From Macrolepiota albuminosa (taxonomy: Eukaryota > Basidiomycota > Agaricomycetes > Agaricales > Agaricaceae), in the NCBI GenBank assembly GCA_027475525.1, contig JAMWFC010000058.1:496001-560000 (forward strand): a stretch of 64,000 bases of DNA, given 5' to 3'. The notes under the pieces are model-generated. The model saw only the letters and a program-made list of their open reading frames with translations, had not been told where the DNA came from and made no database searches. Both the position numbers and the translations under genes were made by a program. Below, one piece after another: positions 9,352-20,705 of the stretch. Position 1 is the stretch's first letter; each line of letters opens with the position of its first letter.

Positions 9352-10570
9352 GCGACTGTCTCTGCCTTTGCCTTGGCGGATCGGGGAACGGCATCGTAGG
9401 TCAGGTTTTTGCTGTCTTCTCTTAGCGACTGGGGTTCCTGTACGACTTTTACTGGAGGCAAGTCTTGTCCAAGGATGCTTGCCGTGTAGAATGTGAGGGG
9501 TGCGCTAAAGGTCTCGGGGCGGTAAGGGACGATGGGATGTATTGTCCAAGGATGCTTGCCGTGTAGAATGTGAGGGGTGCGCTAAAGGTCTCGGGGCGGT
9601 AAGGGACGATGGGATGTAAAAATATGCTGGTAGGCTGTTGCCGTCGTAGTAGGGGAATCGGTTGTTGTATGAGGTGCACGAAACCATGTAGTCGGTCGAT
9701 CCAGTCCTCGAAATCGCTATCAGCCTGTGGGTCCACTGCCGGGTCGCCAGGCTGCCGTGGTCGCCTAGAAAGTCCATCTGGTCCGTGGAAAGAGCTCTTG
9801 ACGTGTACCAACTCAAAGTGAAACATGAGGATGGCGACTACCCACCGGTTCATGCTAGCGGATGGCTGGATCTCTTGACGTGTACCAACTCAAAGTGAAA
9901 CATGAGGATAGCGACTACCCACCGATTCATGCTAGCGGATGGCTGGATATCGGGATTCTGCAGCATGCCAAGTGAAACATGAGGATGGCGACTACCCACC
10001 GGTTCATGCTAGCGGATGGCTGGATATCAGGATTCTGCAGCATGCCTTGATGTACCTAGCGTCGACCTCAACAATAAGGTTCCGCACGCCAATCAAATAC
10101 ATCTTTAGCGACCGGAAGGCTTTGAAGAGTCCATAGAGCTCTAGCTTAGGCTGGCTGTAGCGAGACTCTCTGTCGTTTAGCGTAATAGACCCAAAGCGGT
10201 TGTAGCGTCGCTGTTTCCGATTGTCGCTAAGGCATTGGCACAAGAAGTAGCCAACGGCAATGTACGAGGTGTCCACCGCCAAGATAACAGGGTCGGCAGA
10301 GGTATAATCGATGGGGACTAGGGGCTTGGCGTCCTGCAGAGCTTTTACTAAGTCGCGTTGGGCAGTGACCTGGTCTGGCCCAAATTCGAAGGGCTCGTTG
10401 GCGCGGGTGAGTCGGTTAAGGGCGTGTGCGCGATGGGCAAAGTTTTTGACGAATATCCTGAGAACGCCAACGGTGCCAAGAAAGGCGCGAACTTCAGATA
10501 AGTCGCGGCAAGGACCCCAGCGCTCCAAGAGTGCTAAGCGAGATTCGTCGGGAACAGAAAGGCGCGAACT
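9352..10570 (-). pseudogene. pol: B2 RNase H region of pol
   Basis: RNase H follows RT on the minus strand. Recognisable parts are the segment starting near 10310 (PVIL-AVDTSYIAVGYFLCQ), the motif ESRYSQPKLELYGLFKAFRS near 10165-10105, and a downstream strand (LIVEVDARYIK). The catalytic order D-E-D of RNase H is compatible with these. The linker towards integrase includes the usual FHFELVHVKSS...GPDGLSRRP motif near 9830-9760. Duplications near 9465, 9795 (three copies) and 10481 shift the frame. Confidence 0.72.
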
Positions 10571-11640
10571 TCAGATAAGTCGCGGCAAGGACCCCAGCGC
10601 TCCAAGAGTGCTAAGCGAGATTCGTCGGGAACGACCGTCGGGAGTGCAGATGTGACCAAGTATTTTGAACCTTGGCGCGCAAAGGAGGAGTTTGTGACCG
10701 CTAAACGTACCACCGCTATACTTCATACGTTGGAGAACTCGATTGAGCAGCTGGAAAAAGTCCCATAGCGCTAAGCGAATATTGGAGTTGTCGGGATGGG
10801 TCGCCGGTAAGCCGTTTACGAGTCGCCAGTCTTTGGGGCCTTTGACGCCAACGTCGTCGATGAAGCTAAGGACGTTATGCGGTATCTCGGATTGGAGGAT
10901 GAAAGTGATGTCGTCATGGAATATGGGGACTGAGTTTGTCCAGCCCATCGGTAAGGTGACTAGGCGCAAGGCGCCAAACGGAGTTTGAAAAGTAGTGAGG
11001 TCGCGGGAAGAAGGGTGAATCAAGCGCTCATCGTAGCCAACGTAAAGATCAAGGGTGGCGCCACAGATACGCCCGGCAAAGGACTCGGCAAAGTGGTCAG
11101 GGAAAGGCGGTACGCCAGAGTGTCGTATGGTGACTCTATTCAGCGGTTCAAGACTGTGAACTATGCGTAGATTGCCGTTCTTTTTGAGGACGCAAAACCA
11201 ACGGGAGCGGTAAGAACTATTAGAGGGCTCGTAGACGCCAGCCTGTATCTTGGTCCTAATAATCTGGCAGACCTCGGCTTCGATCCCAGGCGGTAACGGT
11301 CGGTTGTGCTCAGTCCACGGTACGTGAGGAATGGTCGGGATGACGACAGGCGGGAAGAAATCTGTACGTAGACTGCCGCGTTGTGCTCAGTCCACGGCAC
11401 GTGAGGAATGGTCGGGATGACGACAGGCGGGAAGAAATCTGTACGTAGACTGCCGCGTTCGGAGTCCTCCCAAGCAAAGGCTTTGTCTTGCTTAGCGACA
11501 AGATCGGTAAGGACGTTCAACTCATCTTTGGTCAAAAATCCTGTGTCGTGCTCCTTGGCGAACTGCTGTTGGCGTTCCTCGGTAAAACGTCCTGTGGGCT
11601 GAAAGGGTGGCGGATTCGGTGACAAGGTCGGCATGTCGGC
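10571..11640 (-). pseudogene. pol: B2 reverse transcriptase region of pol
   Basis: Ty3/gypsy-type RT on the minus strand. The fingers motif lies near 11190-11160 (RSRWFCVLKKNGNLRIVHS in the B1 equivalent). The palm has SRDLTTFQTPFGALRLVTLP, then the active-site box FIDDVGVKG near 10870-10840, where Phe-Ile-Asp-Asp replaces the common Tyr-x-Asp-Asp. The fungal gypsy clade with the LPMGWTNSV segment is recognisable. Duplications near 10481 and 11304 shift the frame. B1 encodes the same enzyme at 18651-17420. Confidence 0.8.
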
Positions 11641-14104
11641 AAGAGGGTCGCCAATGATCTGGCGCTCGATTCTGAAAGTCTCGGGAGAGTGCGTAGCGAT
11701 GGGTTTTGTTTTAAGCGCAACTGGCTTATATTTCTTTTTAACTTGAACCCCTTTCCTTTTGGGAGCGTTAGCTTGGTTATATTTGTTTTAAGCGCAACTG
11801 GCTTATATTTCTTTTTAACTTGAACCCCTTTCCTTTTGGGAGCGTTAGCTTGGTTATAACAGAGGTGGAAAGGGGAACTGTAGCCTGAGGAGCGGCAAGT
11901 CCAAGAACGGCAGGAGACGAGGCTCCGGGAAGAGTAGTGAGATAAGTATCGGTAGACGCAATATTTTGGCGGCAAGTCCAAGAACGGCAGGAGACGAGGC
12001 TCCGGGAAGAGTAGTGAGATAAGTATCGGTAGACGCAATATTTTGAAACGATTCAGAAGCGGTAAGGTATAAGTAGGCTAGAGCTGAGTCGGTAATATCT
12101 GGTTTTTCTGGAAAGCTCAGCGTCGGTAACGGTAGAGGAAAGCAAAACTTCGTCAAGAAAGCGGTAGATATAATATTTACAAGACCAGTTGAATGGTCAT
12201 ATTCCAGCGTTAGCGCTACATCTCCGTGATCGTCGCCAATCACCTCCTCGATGGTCTGTGAAAACACCGGTGGGGAGGCTCGTTGGCGTGCTGGTCGGTA
12301 AACTCCGGGGGCTTAGCGCGGGCGCCTTTTCGTTGTCCCCTAGGGAACGTTGGCACCGTTCGTCGGATTCCGGAATTGGGGTCGCTAATTGTGAGGGTCG
12401 TTTCCTCGTCGGTAACTGTCTTGACGACTGATCGCGCCAAGACGTCGAAGAATTGGGGTCGCTAATTGTGAGGGTCGTTTCCTCGTCGGTAACTGTCTTG
12501 ACGACTGATCGCGCCAAGACGTCGGGTCTGCCGAGTAGTAAGTCGTAAGCCGGGGAGCGTAAAATGTGGATCTGAAGATAAAACGTAATGTCGCCAAGGG
12601 TGCACGGCACATTCTTGGCGAGGCCTAGGGATCTGTCTACCGTACCGTTAGCGCTCTGCATGTTTAGTATAACAGGGTGCACGGCACATTCTTGGCGAGG
12701 CCTAGGGATCTGTCTACCGTACCGTTAGCGCTCTGCATGTTTAGTATAACGTAGGGTCGTAAATGAGGCCTAGATCGTTAGCGACTTCTGCTGCCATAGA
12801 AATAATCTGAGACCCGCTATCCACGATTGCCTCTACTTCGTGCTTGTTGTCTACGGTTAGCGCTACCGAGCGGATAGCGTGCGATTCTTGAGCGACGGTA
12901 AGGATTGCTCTACTTCGTGCTTGTTGTCTACGGTTAGCGCTACCGAGCGGATAGCGTGCGATTCTTGAGCGACGGTAAGGATTGCGGGTCTTCTCCATGG
13001 TCTACGACCTAAGGTAGGTCTCCACTGGGTCCACAGAGGTGGCGTTAGCGATGGGTCGGCAGAGAGTCTTCAGTGTCGGGAGAGTCGATGGTAACAAAAA
13101 CCAGGAAGCGCGTCGTCGAGTTCATCAACCTCGGCAACGGCTGTCGCCAAGGGTCGTCGGGGAGTGACTGCCGTCTTGACGGAAGCGCGTCGTCGAGTTC
13201 ATCAACCTCGGCAACGGCTGTCGCCAAGGGTCGTCGGGGAGTGACTGCCGTCTTGACTGGTTGCGGACGTCGGGAGCAATACTACAAAGTTCTTCTACTG
13301 ATAAGGTGACGGTTTTCATGATACGGTTAAAGACGTGGTTGATTTTCGATGTCGAAATTGGCGCAGTAGGTCGGTAGCCACCCTCAGGACGTTTCTCGGG
13401 AGCGGCAAAGTTTCGTTGTGCGGGAGCGTGATAACGGTCGGGAATCCCTGAGTAGGGATGTCAGGACGTTTCTCGGGAGCGGCAAAGTTTCGTTGTGCGG
13501 GAGCGTGATAACGGTCGGGAATCCCTGAGTAGGGATGGAGAGGCGGCAAAGGCGGTTCGGGAGCGGTAGCGGACGACGATGGTTCTGACGGTCGGGAATC
13601 CCTGAGTAGGGATGGAGAGGCGGCAAAGGCGGTTCGGGAGCGGTAGCGGACGACGATGGTTCTGAGCAGGAGCAGGGCAGTGGCAGGAGGTGCGGCAGGA
13701 GCAGGTGTCGGTAACTTGCTAGCGGGAGGCATGGCTTGTATCCTTTAAGAGGTTGTTTAGGCTGCTTAACTTCAACCCCATCAAAGACCTGATTTTTAGC
13801 GAATCTAATTCCTGCTGCAGCTTGGCGATACGCTCTTCCCGCGAAAAAGTAGGGTGGTCGCCAACGCTGTCGAAATGTAGGACCTCGTGAATCATCTGCT
13901 GTTGGGTCGCCTGTTCCGCGAAAAAGTAGGGTGGTCGCCAACGCTGTCGAAATGTAGGACCTCGTGAATCATCTGCTGTTGGGTCGCCTGTTCGGGTCGG
14001 GGTTGGCGTTGCCAGATAGCGTGCCGGTAACGATTTGTCCTGGATTGCGCCTATGCCACTCATCAACTCGCTCCTGGAAGGACTTCTTGTCTGGGTAGTT
14101 GGGG
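11641..14104 (-). pseudogene. gag-pol: B2 gag C-terminus and protease region, 5'-truncated
   Basis: Minus strand. Starts inside gag at the deletion junction with LTR sequence (about 14104). It continues through a coiled-coil-like segment (SREERIAKLQQELDSLK) and a Pro/Ala-rich linker to a retroviral-type aspartic protease whose active site reads AIVDSGSQIISM near 12845-12810. The flap/strand region LRSPAYDLLLGRP follows near 12560-12525. Ten duplications (first copies near 11708, 11892, 12373, 12598, 12831, 13104, 13384, 13511 and 13839, with one region doubled again) cause most of the apparent frame breaks. Confidence 0.75.
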
Positions 14105-14765
14105 TATGTCGAGTGTTGGCGAACGTCTGTAACTACCGATGAGTTTTGACGTTGCCGACCGTAGCGTAAATGAGCTCTTGAGCGTAAGGGAGACTGAGGA
14201 AGGGGAGAAACTGTGGTCTATTCGTCTCTGTCCGTATGTACAAGTCGGTAAGTAATATATATACTACAAGGAGTTCACCGTCGCCAGTGACCAACCATCG
14301 CCAAAGTGCGGTAAACTGGAAAATTTCATAGGGGTAGCTCCAACGGTTTCAGATCCCTACCGTCCATTCAAGACCCTTGGCGCCACCAGGCGGCAGATCG
14401 CGGTGCTAAATCATCAATCCATCACCCTTCTGTCTGTCAGAAGACCTAAGCGACGTTGGGCGCCAAATCGAGACGGTAAGCGGTGTCAGACGCCAAGGTC
14501 AAACGCCAAGCTGTCCGTCAGTTTTTGATAGATCATCAAGCTTCTCGCTAAGCGCTGTCATCAGTGACTGATGCCATCTGTCAGTTGTCATTCCTGCTGC
14601 CGTCGGCGCTATCATTGATTGGATCTGCTTCTTGCCGTGCCGGCCGTCAGAAATGGCTTAAAATAGGTAGAACGCGTGCGCTAAGTTCGGAACGAGTGCG
14701 GCAAGGTTTCCGGAGCCGGTGCCGAGCCTGCCGTTGATGCGCCTAACCTGTATAGGGTCCTATCA
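14105..14765 (-). repeat. Partial LTR of B2 (truncated 5' LTR)
   Basis: Matches the portion of the other LTRs from the tatgtcgagtg segment (about 4027 in the 3741-4691 copy) to the end CCTATCA. The left end is fused to gag at TTGGGG/TATGTCG. It is followed by the GCGG target duplication. The missing part corresponds to about 290 bases of LTR. Confidence 0.88.
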
Positions 14766-16135
14766 GCGGTAAGCGACATTTCTGTCTCCTTTAGTCTCTT
14801 GCTGACTTGTAGCGCTAGTGTGATAAGTGCTGGGCCGACAACGACCCAGAAGGCTGTTGGTTCCCGACCGGGGCCCAGCCTTGCTATCGCTGTGGTGCCC
14901 TCAAGCGCGCTTGCACCATCGACGGGGCCAAAAGTCGCGAGCGTGGCGGCGCGCCAGACGCCCTCGTTGAGAAGACATTTTCGCGCGCGGTTTTGGTGAG
15001 GAGGGCCAGGGAGTTTGTGGAGGGCCAGAAGCGGAAGGTCGCTGCCGGTGGCATGGCAGCTATTGGACAAGCCGCCTTGGCGTTGCCGACACGCCAAGGG
15101 GATGGGACGGAATCTGTCGGCAATCAAGGCGCCGGCGAGCGCCAAGGGACTTTGGTCCCAGAAAAACGACAAGCCCCCTCCCCAAGCAAGGGGAAGGGCA
15201 AAGCAAAGCGCCCCCGTGTTGTATCGTCGTCGCCTTCCCCCTCGCCAGCGCCAAAGGACACCGAAATGGAGGACCTGGAGAAGGCGTTGGCGGCTAGTCG
15301 CCTCCCGCCTCGTGACTCAGAGGCTGGCCCAAGTGGCCTCTTGTCGCCTATTCATTTGGCGGCACGGTCCCTTGGCGAGGAGCAGGTGGAGGCAGAGCGG
15401 GAAGAAGCTGGCGACTTGGCGCCACAAGAGGAGCGAGAAGAGGCCCCCGCCGACATCGAGATGGGGGAGGAGAAGGCAGAGGGAGCGGCAGCTGGAGGGG
15501 ATGAGGACGCTGAAGGGGAGGAAGACGAAACCTTGGCGACGCAGCGCCAAGGCGACGAGGAGGTGGTAGCGGGAGAGGGTGAGGGAGAGGCATCGGCAAG
15601 GGAGGTAGTGGCGGAAGTCGAGGGCGCGGCAGGAGTTGCCAGGGAGGAGCCAGAGTGGCACTGGCTACCTCCCTACGGTAACGTTGCCCCCTGGGAAGTC
15701 TCAGACCCTGAGGACGTTGCCGGATTGGAGCCGAGGCGCCCCGTGATCGCTAGGGTCGATCCCACTTGGACTCCCCAGCCACAGCCAACGGTTACTGGCG
15801 ACGCTTTCCAGTGGCTGGGGCAGGACCTCGTTTACCCGGTCATTGCGCTAAATCCTCGCGAGATGCTGGAGCGGTATTCGAGGAGGGCGGCAACGATGGC
15901 AACGTCGATGGAACGGGAACGGGAACGGGTGCGGGGACAGCTCATGGCGCTTCGCTTGCGCTACTCCAACTTGGGGCGCAGCCTGTGCGTTCTGCGAGAT
16001 TACCAGGACGACTGCCAAGCCGCCATGGATTGGCAAACCGCCAACAACATCTTGCCGGGCGACCTTTTACCGCTTCGCGACTCCTCTTTGCCGATTTCCG
16101 ACGACTCTTTGCCGCTGGAAGATGAGAGCGACTGA
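14766..16135 (+). CDS. B1 antisense accessory gene, exon 6 (after the B2 insertion)
   Basis: Resumes with intron 5 (donor gtaagcg directly after the duplicated GCGG) and exon 6 from 14819. Exon 6 begins with the Zn2Cys6-like cluster CDKC-x8-C-x8-CYRC-x6-C, then a Lys/Arg-rich nuclear-localisation-like stretch, a long Glu/Ala-rich acidic domain, the conserved TPQPQP...DLVYPV segment near 15770-15840 and an Arg/Glu-rich helix. It ends with DESD and stop at 16133-16135. Compared with B2 the acidic domain is diverged, while the cysteine cluster and C-terminal segment are conserved. Joined to exons 1-5 the gene would be complete but for the B2 insertion and one 77-base duplication. Confidence 0.82.
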
Positions 16136-16494
16136 GCGGACCTTAGCGTAGAGTGGCCGCTTATGTATATAATTTTCTTTTGCCGTCGTTATATATATAT
16201 CTGTTTTTGCCGCCTCCTTGCAGAGTGGACGGGTAAGCCTTGTAAGGTAGGTTTTAGTAAGAGTAGTAGGTGAGGGACTTAGACAAATTTTGAAGAAAAA
16301 GGGAAACGCTCAGTAGATCATCATAGCGAAAAACCCTTGGCGAGAGTTGCGCAAGGCGCCAAGCGTTGGCGACACGCTAGCGCTGCGGCTTGACTATGTA
16401 AGAAATTGTCTGTTGAATATAGTATAGTAAGTACCGGCAAGAAAGATAAGTAAAGTAAGTAATAGAAAAAGGAGCTTATCAATAATATTCTTTT
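16136..16494. other. Convergent region between antisense gene and pol of B1
   Basis: AT-rich, with tatatatatatctg-type runs near 16190. No ORF. Same role as 7103-7535 in B2. Confidence 0.55.
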
Positions 16495-17204
16495 CTAATC
16501 GTTTTCTTCTTCTTCAACTAAAGTCGGCAAGTCATCATCGTCCAATAGCTCGGTTTCTTCAAGTTCTCTCAGCTTGGCGGTGTCGATATCTAGCGCTTCA
16601 AGCGGCAAGTCAATGTGTTCTCTGGCGAGATATGGCAAGAGGCGAAAAGCGGCAACAGGTCGATGCAGTACTGAACCATCTAATTCACAGAGCACGTAAG
16701 CGCCTCCACGGTTACGAGAGATAACTACCAAAGGTCCTAGATAGCGCGGGCGCATTTTCTTGTTGTAGAGGTCTCGATTTTGGAGTTGCGCATGAGCACT
16801 AGCGCTCCTCTCGGGAAGTTGTAATCTTTGATGGTAGCGCTATGCTCGGTCTCGAATCGTAATGCTGCTTGGCGACGTGCGCTAAAGACTACCTCGTGGA
16901 GTCGCTCTAAATCTTCTTTCCTTCGTTGGAGGTCAATGGCTCGTCTGGCGATAAGGTCGGTAGTCGCTAAGATGCTGTTGGGTGCTGGCTGAAGATAGGT
17001 CGCTTCTATGATGTCGGCAGGGAGTAAAGGATGGGTGCCAGTAGCCGCGTAATAGGGAGAGCAACCCATGCGCTTACGAATAGTAACTCTTTCCGACCAG
17101 AACACTGAATAAGTCGCTTCGCTCCAACGAGACTCGTCGCCATCGACTGCCTTGAAGAGTGCTTGCCGAACGTCAAAGTGTGGTCTTCTACCAGGCCATT
17201 GAGC
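16495..17204 (-). pseudogene. pol: B1 integrase C-terminal remnant
   Basis: Minus strand. Encodes the C-terminal third of the integrase: a charged helical segment, the GPY/F-like strand RYLGPLVVISRNRGGAYV and the acidic tail ending in VEEEEND. It closely matches B2 7536-8395: 13 differences over about 240 bases by hand count in the last segment. The zinc finger and catalytic core are absent because the sequence jumps at about 17204 to RNase H. This contains no 77-base duplication, which is why it reads open in two frames only. Confidence 0.8.
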
Positions 17205-19380
17205 GTGATAGACCCAAAGCGGTTGTAGCGTCGCTGTTTCCGATTGTCGCTAAGGCACTGGCACAAGAAGTAGCCAACGGCAATGTACGAGGTATCCACC
17301 GCCAAGATAACAGGGTCGGCAGAGCTATAGTCGATGGGAACTAGGGGCTTGGCGTCGCAATGTACGAGGTATCCACCGCCAAGATAACAGGGTCGGCAGA
17401 GCTATAGTCGATGGGAACTAGGGGCTTGGCGTCTGCAGAGCTTTTACTAAGTCGCGTTGGGCAGTGACCTGGTCTGGCCCAAATTCGAAGGGCTCGTTGG
17501 CGCGGGTGAGTCGGTTAAGGGCATGTGCGCGATGGGCAAAGTTCTTGACGAATATCCTGAGAACGCCAACGGTGCCAAGAAAGGCGCGAACTTCAGATAA
17601 GTCGCGGCAAGGACCCCATCGCTCTAGGAGTGCTAAGCGAGACTCGTCGGGAACGCGACCGTCGGGAGTGCAGATGTGACCAAGTATTTTGAACCTTGGC
17701 GCAGGAGTGCTAAGCGAGACTCGTCGGGAACGCGACCGTCGGGAGTGCAGATGTGACCAAGTATTTTGAACCTTGGCGCACAAAGAGGAGTTTGTGGCCG
17801 CTAAAGGTACCACCGCTATACTTCATACGCTGGAGAACTCGATTGAGCAGCTGGAAAAACTCCCATAGCGCTAAGCGAATGTTGGGGTTCTCGGGATGGG
17901 TCGCCGGTAAGCCGTTTACGAGTCGCCAGTCTTTGGGACCTTTGACGCCAACGTCATCAATGAAGCTAAGGACATGGTGCGGTATCTCGGGTTGGAGGAT
18001 GAACAGTCTTTGGGACCTTTGACGCCAACGTCATCAATGAAGCTAAGGACATGGTGCGGTATCTCGGGTTGGAGGATGAAGTGATGTCGTCATGGAATAT
18101 AGGGACTGAGTTTGTCCAGCCCATCGGTAAGGTGACTAGGCGCAGTGCGCCAAACGGAGTTTGAAATCATGGAATATAGGGACTGAGTTTGTCCAGCCCA
18201 TCGGTAAGGTGACTAGGCGCAGTGCGCCAAACGGAGTTTGAAAGTAGTTAGGTCGCGGGAAGAAGGGTGAATCAAGCGTTCATCGTAGCCAACGTAGAGG
18301 TCAAGGGTGGCGCCACAAATGCGCCCGGCAAAGGACTCGGCAAAGTGGTCAGGGAAAGGCGGTACGCCAGAGTGTCGTATAGGGTGGCGCCACAAATGCG
18401 CCCGGCAAAGGACTCGGCAAAGTGGTCAGGGAAAGGCGGTACGCCAGAGTGTCGTATGTAACTCTATTTAGCGGCTCGAGACTGTGAACTATGCGTAGAT
18501 TGCCGTTCTTTTTGAGGACACAGAACCAGCGGGAGCGGTAAGAACTATTTGAGGGCTCGTAGACGCCAGCCTGTATCTTGGTCCTAATAATTTGGCAGAC
18601 CTCGGCTTCGATTCCAGGCGGTAGCGGTCGGTTGTGCTCAGTCCACGGCACGTGAGGGATAGTCGGGATTGGCAGACCTCGGCTTCGATTCCAGGCGGTA
18701 GCGGTCGGTTGTGCTCAGTCCACGGCACGTGAGGGATAGTCGGGATTACGACAGGCGGGAAGAAATCTGTACGAAGGCTGCCGCGTTCTGAGTCCTCCCA
18801 AGCAAAGGCTTTGTCTTGCTTAGCGACAAGATCGGTAAGGACGTTCAACTCATCTTTGGTCAAAAATCCTGTGTCGTGCTCCTTGGCGAACTGCTGCTGG
18901 CGTTCCTCGGTAAAACGTCCTGTGGGCTGAAAGGGTGGCGGATTCGGCGATAAGGTCGGCATGTCGGCAAGAGGGTCGCCAATGATCTGGCGCTCGATTC
19001 TAAAAGTCTCGGGAGAGTGCGTAGCAACGGGTTTTGTTTTAAGCGCAACTGGCTTATATTTCTTTTTAACTTGTACCCCTTTCCTTTTGGGAGCGTTAGC
19101 TTGGTTATACACAGAGGTGGAAAGGGGAACTGTAGCCTGAGGGGCGGCAAGTCCAAGAACGGCAGGAGACGAGGCTCCGGGAAGAGTGGTAAGATAGGTA
19201 TCGGTAGACGCAAAACTTTGAAACGATTCTGAGGCGGTAAGATATAAGTAGGCAAGAGAGGAGTCGGTAATATTTTGATTTTTCTGGGAAGGCTCTGCGT
19301 CGGTAGTGGGTAAAGTAGTTAAAACGTCTTCGTCAAGAAAAGCAGTAGACAAAACAGTTACAAGACCAGTTGAATGGTCA
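17205..19380 (-). pseudogene. pol: B1 reverse transcriptase and RNase H region of pol
   Basis: Minus strand. RT fingers (RSRWFCVLKKNGNLRIVHS near 18540-18480) and palm, with the FIDDVGVKG-type box near 17960-17935, are followed by the start of RNase H (AVDTSYIAVGYFLCQ near 17305-17260). Downstream RNase H and the tether are cut by the deletion at about 17204. Duplications near 17281, 17626, 17927, 18091, 18304 and 18592 shift the frame. Closely similar to B2. Confidence 0.75.
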
Positions 19381-20705
19381 AATTCCAGCGTTAGCGCCAC
19401 ATCTCCGTGATCGTCGCCAATCACCTCCTCGATGGTCTGTGAAAACACCGGTGGTCAAATTCCAGCGTTAGCGCCACATCTCCGTGATCGTCGCCAATCA
19501 CCTCCTCGATGGTCTGTGAAAACACCGGTGGGGTCGTTCGTTGGCGTGCTGGTCGGTAAACTCCGGGGCTTAGCGAGGGCGCCTTTTCGTTGTCCCCTAG
19601 GGAACGTTGGCACCGTTCGTCGGATTCCGGAATTAGGGTCGCTAATGGTTAATGTCGTCTCGTCGTCGGTAACAGTCTTGACGACTGATCGCGCCAAGAC
19701 GTCGAAGGGTCTGCCGAGTAATAAGTCGTATGCTGGGGAGCGTAAGATGTGTATCTGAAGGTAAAATGTAATGTCGCCAAGGGTGCATGGCACGTTCTTG
19801 GCGAGGCCTAAAGATCTGTCCACTGTACCGTTAGCGCTCTGCATGTTTAATATAACGGTAGGGTCATAAATGAGGCCTAGATCGTTAGCGACTTCTGCTG
19901 CCATAGAAATAATCTGAGACCCGCTATCCACGATTGCCTCTACTTCGTGCTTGTTGTCTACGGTTAGCGCTACTGAGCGGATAGCGTGTGATTCTTGAGC
20001 GACGGTAAGGATGGCGGGGTCCTCTCCATGGTCCACAGATCTAAGGTAGGTCTCCACTGGGTCCACCGAGGTGGCGTTAGCGATGGGGTCGGCAAGAGGT
20101 TCATTGGTGTCGGGAGCGTCGATGGTAACAGAGAAACCAGGAAGCGCGTGGCGTTAGCGATGGGGTCGGCAAGAGGTTCATTGGTGTCGGGAGCGTCGAT
20201 GGTAACAGAGAAACCAGGAAGCGCATCGTCGAGTTCATCAACCTCGGCAACGGCTGTCGCCAAGGGTCGTCGGGGAGTGACTGCCGTCTTGACCTGGTTG
20301 CGGACGTCGGGAGCAATACTGCAAAGCTCTTCTACTGACAAGGTAACGGCGGTTTTCATAATACGGTTGAAGACGTGGTTGGATTTCTCGATGTCGAAAA
20401 TTGGCGCGGTAGGTCGGTAGCCACCCTCAGGACGTTTCTCGGGAGCGGCAAAGTTTCGTTGGGCGGGAGCATGATATCGGTCGGGAATCCCTGAGTAGGG
20501 ATGGAGAGGCGGCAAAGGCGGTTCGGGAGCGGTAGCGGTCGATGATGGTTCTGGAGCGGTAGCAGGGGCAGGTAGGGATGGAGAGGCGGCAAAGGCGGTT
20601 CGGGAGCGGTAGCGGTCGATGATGGTTCTGGAGCGGTAGCAGGGGCAGTAGCAGGCGGTGCGGCAGGAGCAGGTGTCGGTAATTTACTTGCGGGAGGCAT
20701 CGGCT
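19381..20705 (-). pseudogene. gag-pol: B1 protease region with Pro/Ala-rich linker
   Basis: Minus strand. Aspartic protease with active site EAIVDSGSQIISM near 19940-19900, the strand HILRSPAYDLLLGRPFDVL near 19755-19700, and a Pro-rich linker upstream (PAPAAPPATAPATAP near 20670). One frame is open from 20066 to 19455. Duplications near 19376, 20071 and 20496 shift it elsewhere; at 20071 the two copies differ by one inserted base. Confidence 0.78.

Larger units (their letters stand above)
7711..13992. repeat. Cluster of nineteen 77-base direct duplications in B2 gag-pol
   Basis: Each is a unit repeated at an offset of 77 bases. Anchor positions in first copies: 7711, 8124, 8396, 8641, 8811, 9189, 9465, 9795 (three copies, the middle one differing by one base), 10481, 11304, 11708, 11892, 12373, 12598, 12831, 13104, 13384, 13511 and 13839. 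I located each pair by hand from a shared word. The constant offset, independent of sequence, argues for an assembly origin. 77 is not a multiple of 3, so each extra copy shifts the frame. Confidence 0.92.
3741..14765 (-). mobile_element. Element B2: second copy of the antisense-gene retrotransposon, nested in B1
   Basis: Begins with a full LTR (3741-4691) and ends with a partial LTR (14105-14765). The target duplication GCGG is at 3737-3740 and 14766-14769. Gag-pol is on the minus strand (about 14100 to 7533) and the antisense gene on the plus strand (4862-7102). The 5' part is deleted: gag sequence joins directly to mid-LTR at about 14104, removing the primer binding site, the start of gag and part of the 5' LTR, about 2 kb relative to B1. 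It retains the integrase domain that B1 lacks. Eighteen two-copy and one three-copy 77-base duplications break its gag-pol frame. Confidence 0.88.
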
